Shown one piece after another: positions 22,501-32,124 of a stretch of 64,000 bases of DNA. The position numbers were made by a program, and so were the translations under genes. This stretch comes from UBA5429 sp942493315. GTDB lineage: Bacteria; Bacteroidota; Bacteroidia; Bacteroidales; WCHB1-69. The stretch is taken from the NCBI GenBank assembly GCA_942493315.1, contig OW818690.1, positions 1 to 64,000 of the forward strand, in the 5' to 3' direction. Every line of letters starts with the position of its first letter. Positions within the stretch are counted from its first letter, which is position 1. The notes below the pieces were generated by a model. The model did no database searches. It was not told the DNA's origin and saw only the letters and a program-made list of their open reading frames with translations.

Positions 22501-25500
22501 TATCAATGAGGATGGAACTTTAAAAGAACCTGAAACCCGTTGGGGTGGGATTATGCGTAAGTTTGATTATACAGATTTTGAATCTAACAACTACGAATAT
22601 ATTGAGTTTTGGATGATGGATCCTTTCATCGAAAACACAGCTCATACCGGTGGTAAACTGATCATTAACATTGGAGATATTTCAGAAGATATTCTTAGAG
22701 ACGGTAAGAAATTTTCCGAGAGTGGACTTCCTGAAGATGGCTCCGATAATGATGTTGAATTTACAGTTTGGGGTAGAGTTCCTACTATTCAAACAATCGT
22801 AAATTCATTTGGTGAAAATTCAATAGATAATCAAGATGTTGGATTTGACGGACTTCAAGATGATCGGGAACAAAACTATTTTGATAATAATTATTTACAA
22901 ATCTTAAGAACCCAATTTGGAGAAAACTCCGTTGTATATCAAAAAGCAATAAACGACCCTTCAGGTGATAACTTTCACTACTACAGAGGGGAAGATTATG
23001 ATGATGCAAATCTTAAAATTGTAGAACGGTACAAACAGTATAATAACTCAGATGGAAATTCAAATGTTGTGGCCGGATATTCCGTTTTAGTGACACCTAA
23101 TATTGAAGATGTTAACGAAGATAATACATTAAGTGAAGATGAAAAATATTTTCAGTATGTGATTGAATTAAAACCGGATCGAATGGAAGTGGGGCAAAAC
23201 TACATCAATGATGTTTATGATGCTGTTCCTGAAAGATTACCTGATGGTTCCTCTCCTATTACCAGATGGTATCAGTTCAGAATCCCTATAAAAAATCCTG
23301 ATAAAGTGATTGGTAATATTTCCGGATTTAACTCGATTCGTTTCATTCGTGTGTTAATGAAAGATTTTGAAGAACCCATTATTTGTCGTTTTGCAACATT
23401 TGAATTGGTAAAAAGTAATTGGAGAACCTACGCTCATGAACTTTTTGAAGATGGTGACTATATCCCCGGTGGTGCAGATGAAACTTCAATCAATGTTGGA
23501 ACAATCAGCTACGAAGAAAACTCAAACAGAGTGCCGATCCCTTATGTTTTACCTCCTGGCATTGAACGTGAACAACAATTGGGAATCAGTACAACTTATA
23601 AAATCAATGAACAAGCCCTTACCTTAAAAGTTGCGAATTTAACAGATGGTGACGCCAGAGCCGTTTATAAAAATACTGCTTTTGATATGCGTCAATTTGA
23701 ATCCCTACAAATGTTTATTCATGCGGAAGATTTGTATAGCGACGGTGAACTTCAAAAAGGCGATGTAACTGTATTTATGAGAATTGGATCTGACTTTACA
23801 GATAACTACTACGAATATGAAATTCCTCTTGTAACTACCCCTTGGGGAACTGGAAAAGATTCTGCCGCAGTTTGGCCTGCGAACAATAGAATGAACATAG
23901 TTTTAGATTCATTAGTTAATATCAAACAACTAAGAAATCAAGCCGTTAGAAAAGGGCAACACCCAAGTAATACCATTCCTTTCGTTTATAAATTAGAAAA
24001 CGGAAATAAAATTAAAGTGGTCGGAATGCCCAATATTGCTGACGTAAATACCATAATGATTGGGGTACGAAATCCTAAAAAAAGAACCCTTAATGATGGT
24101 GATGATATGGAAGCTAAATCAGTTGAAATTTGGCTTAATGAGCTACGACTTGTGGGATTCAACGATCGTAGCGGTGTTGCAGCTTTAGGTAGAGTTCGTA
24201 TGAATTTGGCTGACTTAGGTGACTTAACCTTATCATCAACTTACTCAACACCCGGATTCGGATCCTTGGAACAAGCAATTACTGAAAGACAAATAACAAC
24301 TAAATATAGTGTTGACTTTGCAACCAATTTAGATGGAGGAAAAGTTTTATTTCCTAAAAACTGGAATATCAAAATACCTTTACATTACGACTTCTCCAGA
24401 GTTGGTGAACTTCCGGAATACAATCCTCTTAATCCTGATGTTTTGCTAAGTGATGACTTGGCTACTTACGATACCCAGTTTGAACGTGATTCTATCAGAT
24501 CGATGACCACTGTTCTTGTGCAAAGACAAAATTTGAATATGACTAATGTTCGTAAAGAACGTGATCTGAATAAACCTCTGAAAATAAGACCCTGGGATGT
24601 GGAAAATTTTGACTTATCTTACTCCTATTCGGAAGTTAAGAAAAGAGATGTGGATGTTGAATTTGATAATGAATTCAAACATGAAGGTCAAATTGGATAC
24701 ACATTCACTTATAGTCCTAAAAACTTCAGACCTCTTGCTTCTGCTAAATTTTTGAAATCACCGTGGTTGCAACTCATTAAAGATTTCAATTTTACACTTC
24801 TTCCAAAAAACGTAACGATAAGAACTACTGTTTCCAGAGATTTGAATGAATTTAAATTGAGACCAAAAAGTCAGGGGAACATTATTATTGATACCAGTGT
24901 GGTCAAAAATTTCATGTGGTTAAGAGATTATTCTGTTCAATGGGATTTAACACAAGCATTGCGTTTTAACTATAAAGCTTTAGCAACAGCTCGTATTGAT
25001 GAACCTCAAGGACTTATTGATAATCGTCAGGAGAAAGATTCTGTTTGGAGGGCATTCGGTAATGGAGGTAGAATAACTACATTTACTCAAAGAATAGATG
25101 GATCCTGGCAAGTACCCATCAACAAAATTCCTCTTTTTAAATGGATCAACACCAGTGTGATGTATAATGGAACATTCAATTATACCGCATCTCCTGTTTC
25201 TTTGGCTTCTTTGGGTAATACCATTGATAATTCCAATCAAGCTCAGGGAAATGTTACTTTTAATCTGGTTACTCTGTACGATGTAATCCCCTATTTAAAG
25301 AAAGTGAATCAGGGAGCTAAACGACCAACAACTACTCAATCTTCAGGTAGAGGAACCGCAAATAAACCTAATCAGGAAGCCCCAAAAGATACTGTTAAAA
25401 CAAATATAGGAAAAGTGATTCTTGATGGTTCTTTGCGTTTCCTAATGATGGTTAGAAATGTGTCTGTTAATATCACAGAAGGTCGTGGAACAACATTGCC

Positions 25501-26776
25501 GGGTTATACACAGTCACCTGAACTGTTTGGGATGAATCTCACTTCCGGTGCTCCGGGGGCCCTGTTTATCCTTGGAGGACAACCCAATATCCAACGATTA
25601 GCTGCTGATGGTAACTGGATCACGAAAGATACACTCCTTAATTCTGCTTTCCAACAAAGGAAAAACCAAACCTGGAATTTTAGAGCTACCGTGGAGCCAT
25701 TTAGAGATTTCAGAATTGATTTTACGGCAAACCGGGTTTATACTTCTACTTTTAGTGAGTACTACAGATCAGATGCTCAAGGAGATATGCATCACTACTC
25801 CCCTATGACAAATGGAACATTTAACACGTCATTCTTTGGATTAAATACATTCTTTAGAAATTCTGATGATGTTTTTGCTGAATTTAGATCCATTAGATAT
25901 GAGATTGCTCAGAAAATTTCTGCAACCAATCCAAATTCTAACGGAGAGATTGACCCTGAAACCGGATTCCCTGTAGGATATAGTGGTGTCAATAAAGAAG
26001 TATTGACTAATGCATTTTTGGCTACTTATGGTGGTCAAAATAAAAATAAATTAGATCTTTCAAACCCATTCCCTAAAATTCCTCTTCCAAACTGGAGACT
26101 GAACTATAATGGATTATCCAAAATTAAAGGATTAAGTAAATTTTTCCAAAACGTAACCTTAAATCACTCTTATGTTTGTACCTACTCAGTTGGTAATTTC
26201 TCTACTGACTTGAATTACAAGGAGGATGTCAACGGGAACCCAACCGCTACCGATGCATTAGGTAACTTTATAGCTGAAAGAGACTTTAAACAAGTGTCTA
26301 TCAGTGAACAATTTGGACCATTTATTGGTTTTGATATGACCCTCAAAAATAGTATGATGCTTAAAGTTGACTACAAAAGAGGAAGAAATATCTCCTTAAG
26401 CTTTGCCAATAACCAAATAACTGAAATGAACTCCAATGAATTGTCCATTTCTGCAGGTTATCGTTTCAAGGACTTAAAACTAGGGTTGGTTTTCTCAGGT
26501 GAAAAAAAGGAAATCGTGAGTGACTTGAATGTTACAGCCGGTTTTTCAATCAAAGATAATATGACTATTTTACGAAAAATTGAAGAGAATCAAAAACAGA
26601 TCTCTTCCGGTATGTTAAATATTACAGTAAATGTGGCTGCAGATTACCAGATCAGTAAATTAGTGGGTCTTCGGTTGTATTATAACCAGGTAGTCAATCG
26701 TCCCCATTTAAAATTACAATATAACAACATGAATATTGAAACAGGTATTAGTGTGAGACTTCTGTTAACACAATAA
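19541..26776 (+). CDS. sprA: SprA, outer-membrane translocon of the type IX secretion system
   Basis: This is the largest gene in the window, at 2411 residues with a GTG start and an N-terminal hydrophobic export segment. SprA forms the giant outer-membrane barrel through which proteins carrying C-terminal sorting domains leave the cell; in gliding relatives it also serves motility. Family features are the long beta-rich repeats, blocks such as GNVELLFG and FNLNYNTESNFEFDNKMKLKYEG (in pieces, around 240-265), the FIDDFEG-like YIDDFEGVKST segment (about 850) and a C terminus rich in barrel strands. Its size agrees with known SprA/Sov proteins. It probably exports the M1 peptidase encoded upstream. 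Confidence 0.93.
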   Translation: MLLSKQSRFFIIPAFVVIALYSALWAIPNQIKNPSHFDEDSVSDDLSSVSEHHSTWNNPYSSDLPVTPPDSGLISPIPQPLNNPLSEGPIFSPFHLSNPPSLYTDIFFDTLTNQYVFRNMIGNVPFGASASMDINEFIDYDLRNETRNYWKQRGAGHSDNPNRRGGNGLIPSLRIGGDIFESIFGSNTIDIRPSGNVELLFGVLHNRDENPMLTERQKKRTEFKFDEKIQMNVIAKVGDKISFNLNYNTESNFEFDNKMKLKYEGKEDDIIQLLEFGDVMLPLQSTLITGSQTLRGLKTALKFGKLTVTAVMSEQNSSQKSITVTGGAQTQDFYFKADDYESNKHFFIAQYFRDNYNKFMSTLPLVGSPIVITRIEVWRTTIGPATTENRNIVAFTDLAENQPSFSGFQSTGQVLPGDNSNDLTIQIDTSQYRDISTASNNLRVFGLTSGVDYEKIENAKLLNPSEYTFNSKLGFISLNSTLTSDQVIAVAFQYQVIGDNTIYQVGEFSNEVSSPKTIRVKLLKSSNLNTKSPLWKLMMKNVYNLNAYQISPEKFRLNILFTGDEEGVPNGFFNTGSLKGIPIIRLMGMDRLNQQQDPYPDGVFDFIDGADLNGGTVVSRNGRIYFPTIEPFGKDLRAVIPEPEIADKYAFDSLYTMTKTMAQQYTSKNKFYIEGNYRSSYGSEYQLGAFNVPQGSVKVTAGGIPLTENQDFTVNYGMGSVTITNEGILKSGTPITISVEDQNTMANKKYLFGANLDYRFNPNFNIGGTILNLWEKPLTQKVNYGNEPINNVIWGLNTSYKKELPIITKIVDFLPFYSTTAKSFIQADAEFAHFIPGHSRAVGSAGTTYIDDFEGVKSTSDLSGVNRWVLSSTPQGQPDLFKEALPVANDAPDRRKLAYGFNRAKLSWYIIDQLFYYNNTSTPSNITKEDQSAPYARAVYKTELFPNQEYGSTAQSTYMGVFNLAYYPSERGPYNFDVSGSEGFSAGINEDGTLKEPETRWGGIMRKFDYTDFESNNYEYIEFWMMDPFIENTAHTGGKLIINIGDISEDILRDGKKFSESGLPEDGSDNDVEFTVWGRVPTIQTIVNSFGENSIDNQDVGFDGLQDDREQNYFDNNYLQILRTQFGENSVVYQKAINDPSGDNFHYYRGEDYDDANLKIVERYKQYNNSDGNSNVVAGYSVLVTPNIEDVNEDNTLSEDEKYFQYVIELKPDRMEVGQNYINDVYDAVPERLPDGSSPITRWYQFRIPIKNPDKVIGNISGFNSIRFIRVLMKDFEEPIICRFATFELVKSNWRTYAHELFEDGDYIPGGADETSINVGTISYEENSNRVPIPYVLPPGIEREQQLGISTTYKINEQALTLKVANLTDGDARAVYKNTAFDMRQFESLQMFIHAEDLYSDGELQKGDVTVFMRIGSDFTDNYYEYEIPLVTTPWGTGKDSAAVWPANNRMNIVLDSLVNIKQLRNQAVRKGQHPSNTIPFVYKLENGNKIKVVGMPNIADVNTIMIGVRNPKKRTLNDGDDMEAKSVEIWLNELRLVGFNDRSGVAALGRVRMNLADLGDLTLSSTYSTPGFGSLEQAITERQITTKYSVDFATNLDGGKVLFPKNWNIKIPLHYDFSRVGELPEYNPLNPDVLLSDDLATYDTQFERDSIRSMTTVLVQRQNLNMTNVRKERDLNKPLKIRPWDVENFDLSYSYSEVKKRDVDVEFDNEFKHEGQIGYTFTYSPKNFRPLASAKFLKSPWLQLIKDFNFTLLPKNVTIRTTVSRDLNEFKLRPKSQGNIIIDTSVVKNFMWLRDYSVQWDLTQALRFNYKALATARIDEPQGLIDNRQEKDSVWRAFGNGGRITTFTQRIDGSWQVPINKIPLFKWINTSVMYNGTFNYTASPVSLASLGNTIDNSNQAQGNVTFNLVTLYDVIPYLKKVNQGAKRPTTTQSSGRGTANKPNQEAPKDTVKTNIGKVILDGSLRFLMMVRNVSVNITEGRGTTLPGYTQSPELFGMNLTSGAPGALFILGGQPNIQRLAADGNWITKDTLLNSAFQQRKNQTWNFRATVEPFRDFRIDFTANRVYTSTFSEYYRSDAQGDMHHYSPMTNGTFNTSFFGLNTFFRNSDDVFAEFRSIRYEIAQKISATNPNSNGEIDPETGFPVGYSGVNKEVLTNAFLATYGGQNKNKLDLSNPFPKIPLPNWRLNYNGLSKIKGLSKFFQNVTLNHSYVCTYSVGNFSTDLNYKEDVNGNPTATDALGNFIAERDFKQVSISEQFGPFIGFDMTLKNSMMLKVDYKRGRNISLSFANNQITEMNSNELSISAGYRFKDLKLGLVFSGEKKEIVSDLNVTAGFSIKDNMTILRKIEENQKQISSGMLNITVNVAADYQISKLVGLRLYYNQVVNRPHLKLQYNNMNIETGISVRLLLTQ

Positions 26777-26799
26777 ACTCCTAATTCTCCCTTTGCTTT

Positions 26800-28728
26800 A
26801 TGATTACGGTTAATAAACTATCTATCAATTTTTCAGGTGATTTTCTTTTTAAAGATGTTTCTTTTGTAGCCGGTGACTACGACCGAATTGGTTTAGTTGG
26901 TCGCAATGGTGCCGGAAAATCTACTCTTCTGAAGATTATTCATAAAATCATAGAACCTGAAACCGGAACCATGGTGATTACCAGTGGTTTTCGTACCGGA
27001 TATCTGCCACAAGAGATGGCCACTAATTTTCAAAAAAGTGTATGGGAAGAAACATTATCTGCCTTCACAGAACAGAAACTTCTTGAAAAAAATATTGCCC
27101 AAACCCAAAAAATACTTACAGAACGAGACGATTATGAGTCTGATCACTATATTGAGTTAGCTCAAAAATTAGCCGATTATACCGACCGTTTTCATTTATT
27201 AGGTGGGCACACCATGGAGGGTGATAGTGAGAAAGTTTTATTAGGACTTGGTTTTAAATCATCTGACTTTCACCGCCCCTTAGCTGAGTTTAGCTCCGGT
27301 TGGCAAATGAGAGTCGCATTAGCCAAAATTCTGCTTCAGAAACCTGAAATCATACTCCTCGATGAGCCTACAAATCACCTCGATATTGAATCCATTCAAT
27401 GGCTCGAAGATTATTTAGCCAACTATGATGGTTGTCTGATTTTAGTTTCACACGACAGAACATTTCTGGATCGGGTGACCAACAGAACTATTGAGATCAC
27501 TTTTGGAACTATTCAGGATTATAAATGCAGCTATTCTGAATATGTTGAACAACGGATGGAACGGATTGAAATTCAGCAATCTGCTTTCGAAAATCAACAA
27601 AAAGAGATTGACCAGATTGAAAAATTTATTGAAAGGTTCAGATACAAATCATCCAAAGCAAAACAGGTTCAAAGTAGAATTAAACTACTTGAAAAAATGG
27701 ACAAAGTGGAAGTGGATGATATTGATCAATCGGCTATCTCATTCAAATTTCCTCCGGCTCCCCATTCAGGAAGAGTGACGGTTGAATCAAAATCACTCGA
27801 TCTTGGGTATGGTTCATTGAAAGTACTTCACAATATTGATATGCACCTGGAAAGAGGAGAAAGAGTTGCTTTTGTCGGAAAAAATGGTGAGGGAAAATCA
27901 ACCTTTGTGAAAGCTATCGTTGGCGAACTGAAACCTCAGCAGGGAACCCTTCAGTTAGGTCATCAGGTGGTGATTGGCTACTATGCGCAAAATCAGGCAC
28001 TCTTACTGGATCCCAATAAAACGGTTTTTGAAACAATTGATGATGTAGCTGTGGGTGAAGTCAGAACCAAAATAAGAACGATCTTAGGCCGATTCCTTTT
28101 TTCCACAGAAGATACTGAGAAAAAAGTTTCTGTTTTGTCCGGTGGAGAAAAATCAAGATTAGCATTAGCCAAACTTTTGCTCTCCCCTTTTAACCTTCTC
28201 ATTCTCGATGAACCGACCAATCACTTAGATATGCAGTCTAAAGATGTTTTAAAAAATGCCTTGCTGCAATATCAGGGTAGTATGATTCTTGTTTCCCATG
28301 ACCGTGATTTTCTGGAAGGATTAACCGATAAAATTTTTGAATTTAAAAATCAAAAAATCAAAACTTTTATGGGTGATGTTTTTGAATTTCTTGAAAAAAA
28401 GAAAATCGATTCTTTAAACGAACTTCAAAAAAACAATGCCCTTAATTCAGGTTCAGAAAAAGGACTCTCTTCCAATAAAGAAAATTATGAAAAGAAGAGA
28501 GAAATGGATGCAGCTCTTAGAAAAATTCAAAACCGAATCAAAAAATTGGAAGAGGATATGGAACATATCCAGAAAGAGATCTCCTTAATCGAAGAGAAAC
28601 TGGCAAATCCTGATCAATTTGGACATCAAATCAATGATGGATCCCTCTATAAACAATATGAAAAATGCAAACTTCATTTAGAAGAAAAAGAGAGCTCCTG
28701 GTTAGACCTTCAAGAAGAACTTTCATAA
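26800..28728 (+). CDS. ABC-F family ATPase
   Basis: This 642-residue cytoplasmic protein has two ATP-binding cassettes and no membrane domain. Walker A motifs are GRNGAGKST (about 34-42) and GKNGEGKST (about 363-371). Signatures are FSSGWQMR and LSGGEKSR. Both Walker B motifs read LLDEPTNHLD or LILDEPTNHLD. The linker between cassettes is charged, and a coiled coil ends the protein (about 560-640, EKKREMDAALRKIQNRIKK), as in Uup-type members. ABC-F proteins act on the ribosome in translation or resistance; which subgroup this is cannot be set here. It follows sprA by 23 bp. Confidence 0.92.
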   Translation: MITVNKLSINFSGDFLFKDVSFVAGDYDRIGLVGRNGAGKSTLLKIIHKIIEPETGTMVITSGFRTGYLPQEMATNFQKSVWEETLSAFTEQKLLEKNIAQTQKILTERDDYESDHYIELAQKLADYTDRFHLLGGHTMEGDSEKVLLGLGFKSSDFHRPLAEFSSGWQMRVALAKILLQKPEIILLDEPTNHLDIESIQWLEDYLANYDGCLILVSHDRTFLDRVTNRTIEITFGTIQDYKCSYSEYVEQRMERIEIQQSAFENQQKEIDQIEKFIERFRYKSSKAKQVQSRIKLLEKMDKVEVDDIDQSAISFKFPPAPHSGRVTVESKSLDLGYGSLKVLHNIDMHLERGERVAFVGKNGEGKSTFVKAIVGELKPQQGTLQLGHQVVIGYYAQNQALLLDPNKTVFETIDDVAVGEVRTKIRTILGRFLFSTEDTEKKVSVLSGGEKSRLALAKLLLSPFNLLILDEPTNHLDMQSKDVLKNALLQYQGSMILVSHDRDFLEGLTDKIFEFKNQKIKTFMGDVFEFLEKKKIDSLNELQKNNALNSGSEKGLSSNKENYEKKREMDAALRKIQNRIKKLEEDMEHIQKEISLIEEKLANPDQFGHQINDGSLYKQYEKCKLHLEEKESSWLDLQEELS

Positions 28729-28791
28729 TTGCATTCATCATATTTTCATCATATTTCCTCTTCATTATCAGTAATATCTCTAATTATTAAT

Positions 28792-28799
28792 TAATTTTG
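28792..28799 (+). promoter_or_regulatory. promoter -7 box of the lipoprotein-kinase operon
   Basis: TAATTTTG matches TAnnTTTG, 18 bases before the ATG at 28818. It excludes the TTG at 28797 as start. Confidence 0.65.
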
Positions 28800-28817
28800 C
28801 ATATCGAATTGTGTGCT

Positions 28818-29693
28818 ATGAAAAAAACACTTTATTTACTACTTATTCTTTGCGCTACATCCCTTTTAGGTTGTCAGCATGAAGATGTTTATAATCCAGA
28901 CGAAAAAATTCTTTCTATTATGGATTTTGAATACTCTTCTAAAACACCTTACATCTCTTTTATTTATGACCAGAAGAAAATCTCTAAAGCAGTTTTTTAT
29001 GATCAGTCCAAATTTCAGTTTGAATATAATGAAGATGATCAGGTGACCTTTATTTACGGGTTTACCGGGAATCAATCTTATGGACATGTTACCATGACCT
29101 ATATCGATAAAAAACTGAGTAAAGTAGAATATTTCGATAATTCTAACCGATTATTTCAAATGGACACTTTTTTGAGACATAGAGGTGATATTTATGCTTA
29201 CAAAACTTATATGACCGGTCTGATGAAAAATACCAAAGATGATTTTTTCAATGAATCGCATTTATATAACACTTATATGAAGCAACATAACATGACAGTG
29301 GCTCAGAAAGTGATCGAAAATGCAAAAGCTGATCTGATTTATCTATCTTATACAAATGTAAAATTCATCAAAGGAAATATTGAAGAAATAGAAACAGTTT
29401 ATCAAAACGGATTTACTACCCTTTCTAAATTCACGTATGATGATCAAAAAAACCCATTATATGGATTACCCTTTGCTTTAGTTGATTATTTAAAATTTCC
29501 ATCATCTCCTTTGACAAGCTATTGTAAAAACAATTTTAAATCTTCCACCTATTCTGAGTACTACAACACTCCTATTAGTGGCACTACTACTGTTTACGAT
29601 TTGGTGTATCAAAAAAATGATTATTTATCTCAGATATATACTAATACGATGTTAGATACATACTTACGCTGGCAATTTAACTATGTTGAATAA
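28818..29693 (+). CDS. lipoprotein of unknown function
   Basis: This 291-residue protein starts MKKTLYLLLILCATSLLGCQHED, a signal peptide with a clear lipobox (LLGC). The body is rich in Tyr, Asp, Lys and Phe and predicted to be mostly beta strand. I do not recognise a domain. Its short Y-x-D-turn segments resemble the YD-like protein at 32683. It opens an operon with a second lipoprotein and a histidine kinase, so it may sense or report an envelope signal; that is inference. Confidence 0.75.
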   Translation: MKKTLYLLLILCATSLLGCQHEDVYNPDEKILSIMDFEYSSKTPYISFIYDQKKISKAVFYDQSKFQFEYNEDDQVTFIYGFTGNQSYGHVTMTYIDKKLSKVEYFDNSNRLFQMDTFLRHRGDIYAYKTYMTGLMKNTKDDFFNESHLYNTYMKQHNMTVAQKVIENAKADLIYLSYTNVKFIKGNIEEIETVYQNGFTTLSKFTYDDQKNPLYGLPFALVDYLKFPSSPLTSYCKNNFKSSTYSEYYNTPISGTTTVYDLVYQKNDYLSQIYTNTMLDTYLRWQFNYVE

Positions 29694-29703
29694 ATTAGGT
29701 ACT

Positions 29704-30306
29704 ATGAAAAAAGCTCCCATTCTTAAAAGACTCCTTTCCATTTGTTTTGTTGTTATTTTAGCAATAATCAGCATCAGATGTGATGATGATCCTGAGTATT
29801 TGACCCGATCTGAAGTAGTTACCCAGGAAATTCCAACTACAACAGCTACAGTAATCCCTTCCGGTATTCCTACTAAAATGTATTATCAGATGAATATGAA
29901 ATTGGGTCATGAGGCTTCAGAATGTACCGGTTGTGTGATGATTAACGGTACTCCTACGCATATTCCATGCAGAGGCCCCGGCGATAAATGTACCGTTCAA
30001 TCTGTCATTGCCGTAACCCCTTTTGAAACACATATTTCGTTGATTCCTAATCAACCTTCTAATCTTTACACAGTTACCAGTTTACCATCCCAAATTTTGG
30101 ACTCTCTCGGTTTATTTGATGAATTCAGATACGATAATTTTTTCCTTTTTCCCGATCGTTCGTTTTGGGTATCCGGAACTTTTACTTCATGGAATGCGAG
30201 ATGGATCAATATCCCGGAACAATTTATTAAACGAAATAACGACGATAGCCTACTCTACTTTGAAAGAGTTTCCTTTTCAGCAACCCCTTTATTTGACAAT
30301 CAATAA
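29704..30306 (+). CDS. Cys-rich putative lipoprotein
   Basis: This 200-residue protein starts MKKAPILKRL, has a hydrophobic segment and a possible lipobox ending in Cys (SIRC) followed by DDD. I place the start at 29704, 10 bp after the previous stop, rather than at the overlapping 29683. The centre holds four cysteines spaced C-x2-C-x11-C-x6-C (within ECTGCVMINGTP and THIPCRGPGDKC), a pattern that could bind a metal or form disulphides. No domain is recognised. The histidine kinase gene begins 3 bp later. Confidence 0.7.
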   Translation: MKKAPILKRLLSICFVVILAIISIRCDDDPEYLTRSEVVTQEIPTTTATVIPSGIPTKMYYQMNMKLGHEASECTGCVMINGTPTHIPCRGPGDKCTVQSVIAVTPFETHISLIPNQPSNLYTVTSLPSQILDSLGLFDEFRYDNFFLFPDRSFWVSGTFTSWNARWINIPEQFIKRNNDDSLLYFERVSFSATPLFDNQ

Positions 30307-30309
30307 TTT

Positions 30310-31308
30310 ATGAAAAAATATCTGGAAATTTTTCTTCACTCCTTATTTTGGGTCTTTACCGGATACTTCTTTTTGAAATATTCGTTTATCAGACCTACAC
30401 TTGGAGTAAACTTGGAAATTTTTTCCACGATCCTGATTGCCCTGACCATTTATTTGAACTACTTTTTATTCTACCCCTATCTGTTTAAAAGAAATCACAG
30501 AATCCTATATATTTTTGTTTCTCTTCTTTCAGTTGGAATCATCACTGTCATAGAAAGTTCCATTGCTGTTCCTGTCATTAATAAATCGCTGTTTCTTCCT
30601 GAAAAGTTAATGAATGATTATATCAGATCCGTTTATTTTTTAACTTTCTTAAGAGATTTGGGATTTGTTATCTTTTTTATAATTCTTAAATTTTATACCG
30701 TAGCCGTAAAAGTGAATCAACTGGAAAAAGAGAAATTTACGATTGAAAATACGTATTTAAGATCCAGAATTGCGCCCCATTTTCTGTATAATGTTTTAAA
30801 CTCCATCTATGCAGATTCTATCACAAAAAATGAAAAACTTCCCGATTATATTTTCCAGTTATCAAAACTGTTGCATTATTATGTGGATGAATCACATCGG
30901 GATAAAGTGTCTATCGTTGAAGAGCTCGATTTTTATCGCAGATATTTAGAATTGGAAAACAAAAGATTTGATTATAAAGTCCAAGTTTCCTTAAATATTA
31001 ATGAAAATATCCCAAACCTTACTATTGCTCCCCTTTTGTTTGAACCAATCCTCAATAATGCATTCAAATATGTTCAAAAAGATGGAACCGGCAAAATAGA
31101 TATTTCCATTTCGATGATCCATCACAATGAGATTCAATTTTCTTGTATCAATACCAAATGGCTGGAACTTAATAATCAAATCGATTCAACCTCTAAAGGA
31201 TTGAGTAATCTGAAAGCCAGACTAGAGTTACTCTACCCTGAAAAACACGAACTGTTAATCAATAACTCCGACACCACTTACAGTGCAAATTTAAAGGTGA
31301 AATTATAG
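30310..31308 (+). CDS. LytS/YehU-type sensor histidine kinase
   Basis: This 332-residue kinase has four hydrophobic segments (about 10-27, 34-58, 68-90 and 107-128), then the His_kinase domain. The phospho-accepting His is in RIAPHFLYNVLNSIYADS (about 156). The N box is LLFEPILNNAFKYV. The C-terminal G box is short (SKGLSNLKARLELLYP). The natural partner, a LytTR regulator, lies 27 bp beyond on the opposite strand. The first two genes of this operon encode lipoproteins, which may supply the signal. Confidence 0.88.
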   Translation: MKKYLEIFLHSLFWVFTGYFFLKYSFIRPTLGVNLEIFSTILIALTIYLNYFLFYPYLFKRNHRILYIFVSLLSVGIITVIESSIAVPVINKSLFLPEKLMNDYIRSVYFLTFLRDLGFVIFFIILKFYTVAVKVNQLEKEKFTIENTYLRSRIAPHFLYNVLNSIYADSITKNEKLPDYIFQLSKLLHYYVDESHRDKVSIVEELDFYRRYLELENKRFDYKVQVSLNINENIPNLTIAPLLFEPILNNAFKYVQKDGTGKIDISISMIHHNEIQFSCINTKWLELNNQIDSTSKGLSNLKARLELLYPEKHELLINNSDTTYSANLKVKL

Positions 31309-31336
31309 GACTACAGACTACAGACCACGGACTAAT
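31309..31336 (+). repeat. heptamer tandem repeat (GACTACR), 4 units
   Basis: Four in-register 7-bp units, GACTACA, GACTACA, GACCACG, GACTAAT. They start at the base after the kinase stop codon and reach the stop of the convergent regulator gene. Confidence 0.85.
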
Positions 31337-32112
31337 TAGCACATTTGCAATCTTTTCTTTATCGTTTCAATCTGCTCGATCACCTCTTGTCTTCTTCTTA
31401 CTGAAATGGGAATGAGCGTTTCGTTGCCAAGCTGATCTTTTCCTAAATTGATCGTGTCTTTATTGTATGATTGGATCTGTATGACGTTGACCACTTGTTG
31501 TCTGTTGACTTGAATAAAGAGATCTGCAGGAAGGGAATTTGTTGCATCCTCTAAGGAACAATATTTGGAATAGTGCTCTCCGTCAATCGTATTGAAAAAC
31601 ACATAGTTGCCGCTTACCGATAAACTAATGATATTTTTGGATTCAATGGAGACCCACTTATCCTTCTTTTGAACCTGAATCGTGGCATTTGAAGATTCTG
31701 CCAGAAAAAAATCTAAACTTTTGTTTCCCGATAGCTCTTCCTTGTATTTAAAAAACCTTTGAATCGCTTTTCCGAGTCGCTCCTGATCTACCGGTTTCTC
31801 TATAAAGTCGATCACACCCTTTTCCAGATATTGATACCCATTCAATGCGTACCGTTGAGCATGTGCCGTGATCATGATGATTAAAGGTTTCTTTTCCAAT
31901 TGATCAATAAGCTCAAACCCATTTAAAACAGGCATGTCAATATCTAAAAAAAGAAGATCAATTTCATTCGAATTTATTTGTTTTAAAGCAGTTACCGGAT
32001 CAGAAAATTGGCCGGAACATGTTAATTCCGGAAAGTTTTTTAAAAAATGTTCCAGAATCAAATGAGTTGCTTTTTCATCATCAATGGTGATGTAATGGTA
32101 CATGGTTGACAT
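31336..32112 (-). CDS. LytTR-type response regulator
   Basis: This 258-residue protein has a CheY-like receiver (about 4-120) and a LytTR DNA-binding domain (about 155-255). The receiver has the acidic pair in ITIDDEKATH, the phospho-acceptor Asp in LLFLDIDMPVLNG, a T of MITAH and a K of FIEKPVD. The LytTR part shows NYVFFNTIDGEHY and FIQVNRQQVVNV. It should be phosphorylated by the convergent LytS-type kinase at 30310-31308. It is the third gene of an operon with the YD-like protein and thpR. Confidence 0.92.
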   Translation of the reverse strand: MSTMYHYITIDDEKATHLILEHFLKNFPELTCSGQFSDPVTALKQINSNEIDLLFLDIDMPVLNGFELIDQLEKKPLIIMITAHAQRYALNGYQYLEKGVIDFIEKPVDQERLGKAIQRFFKYKEELSGNKSLDFFLAESSNATIQVQKKDKWVSIESKNIISLSVSGNYVFFNTIDGEHYSKYCSLEDATNSLPADLFIQVNRQQVVNVIQIQSYNKDTINLGKDQLGNETLIPISVRRRQEVIEQIETIKKRLQMC

Positions 32113-32124
32113 ATTTCTCTGTTT

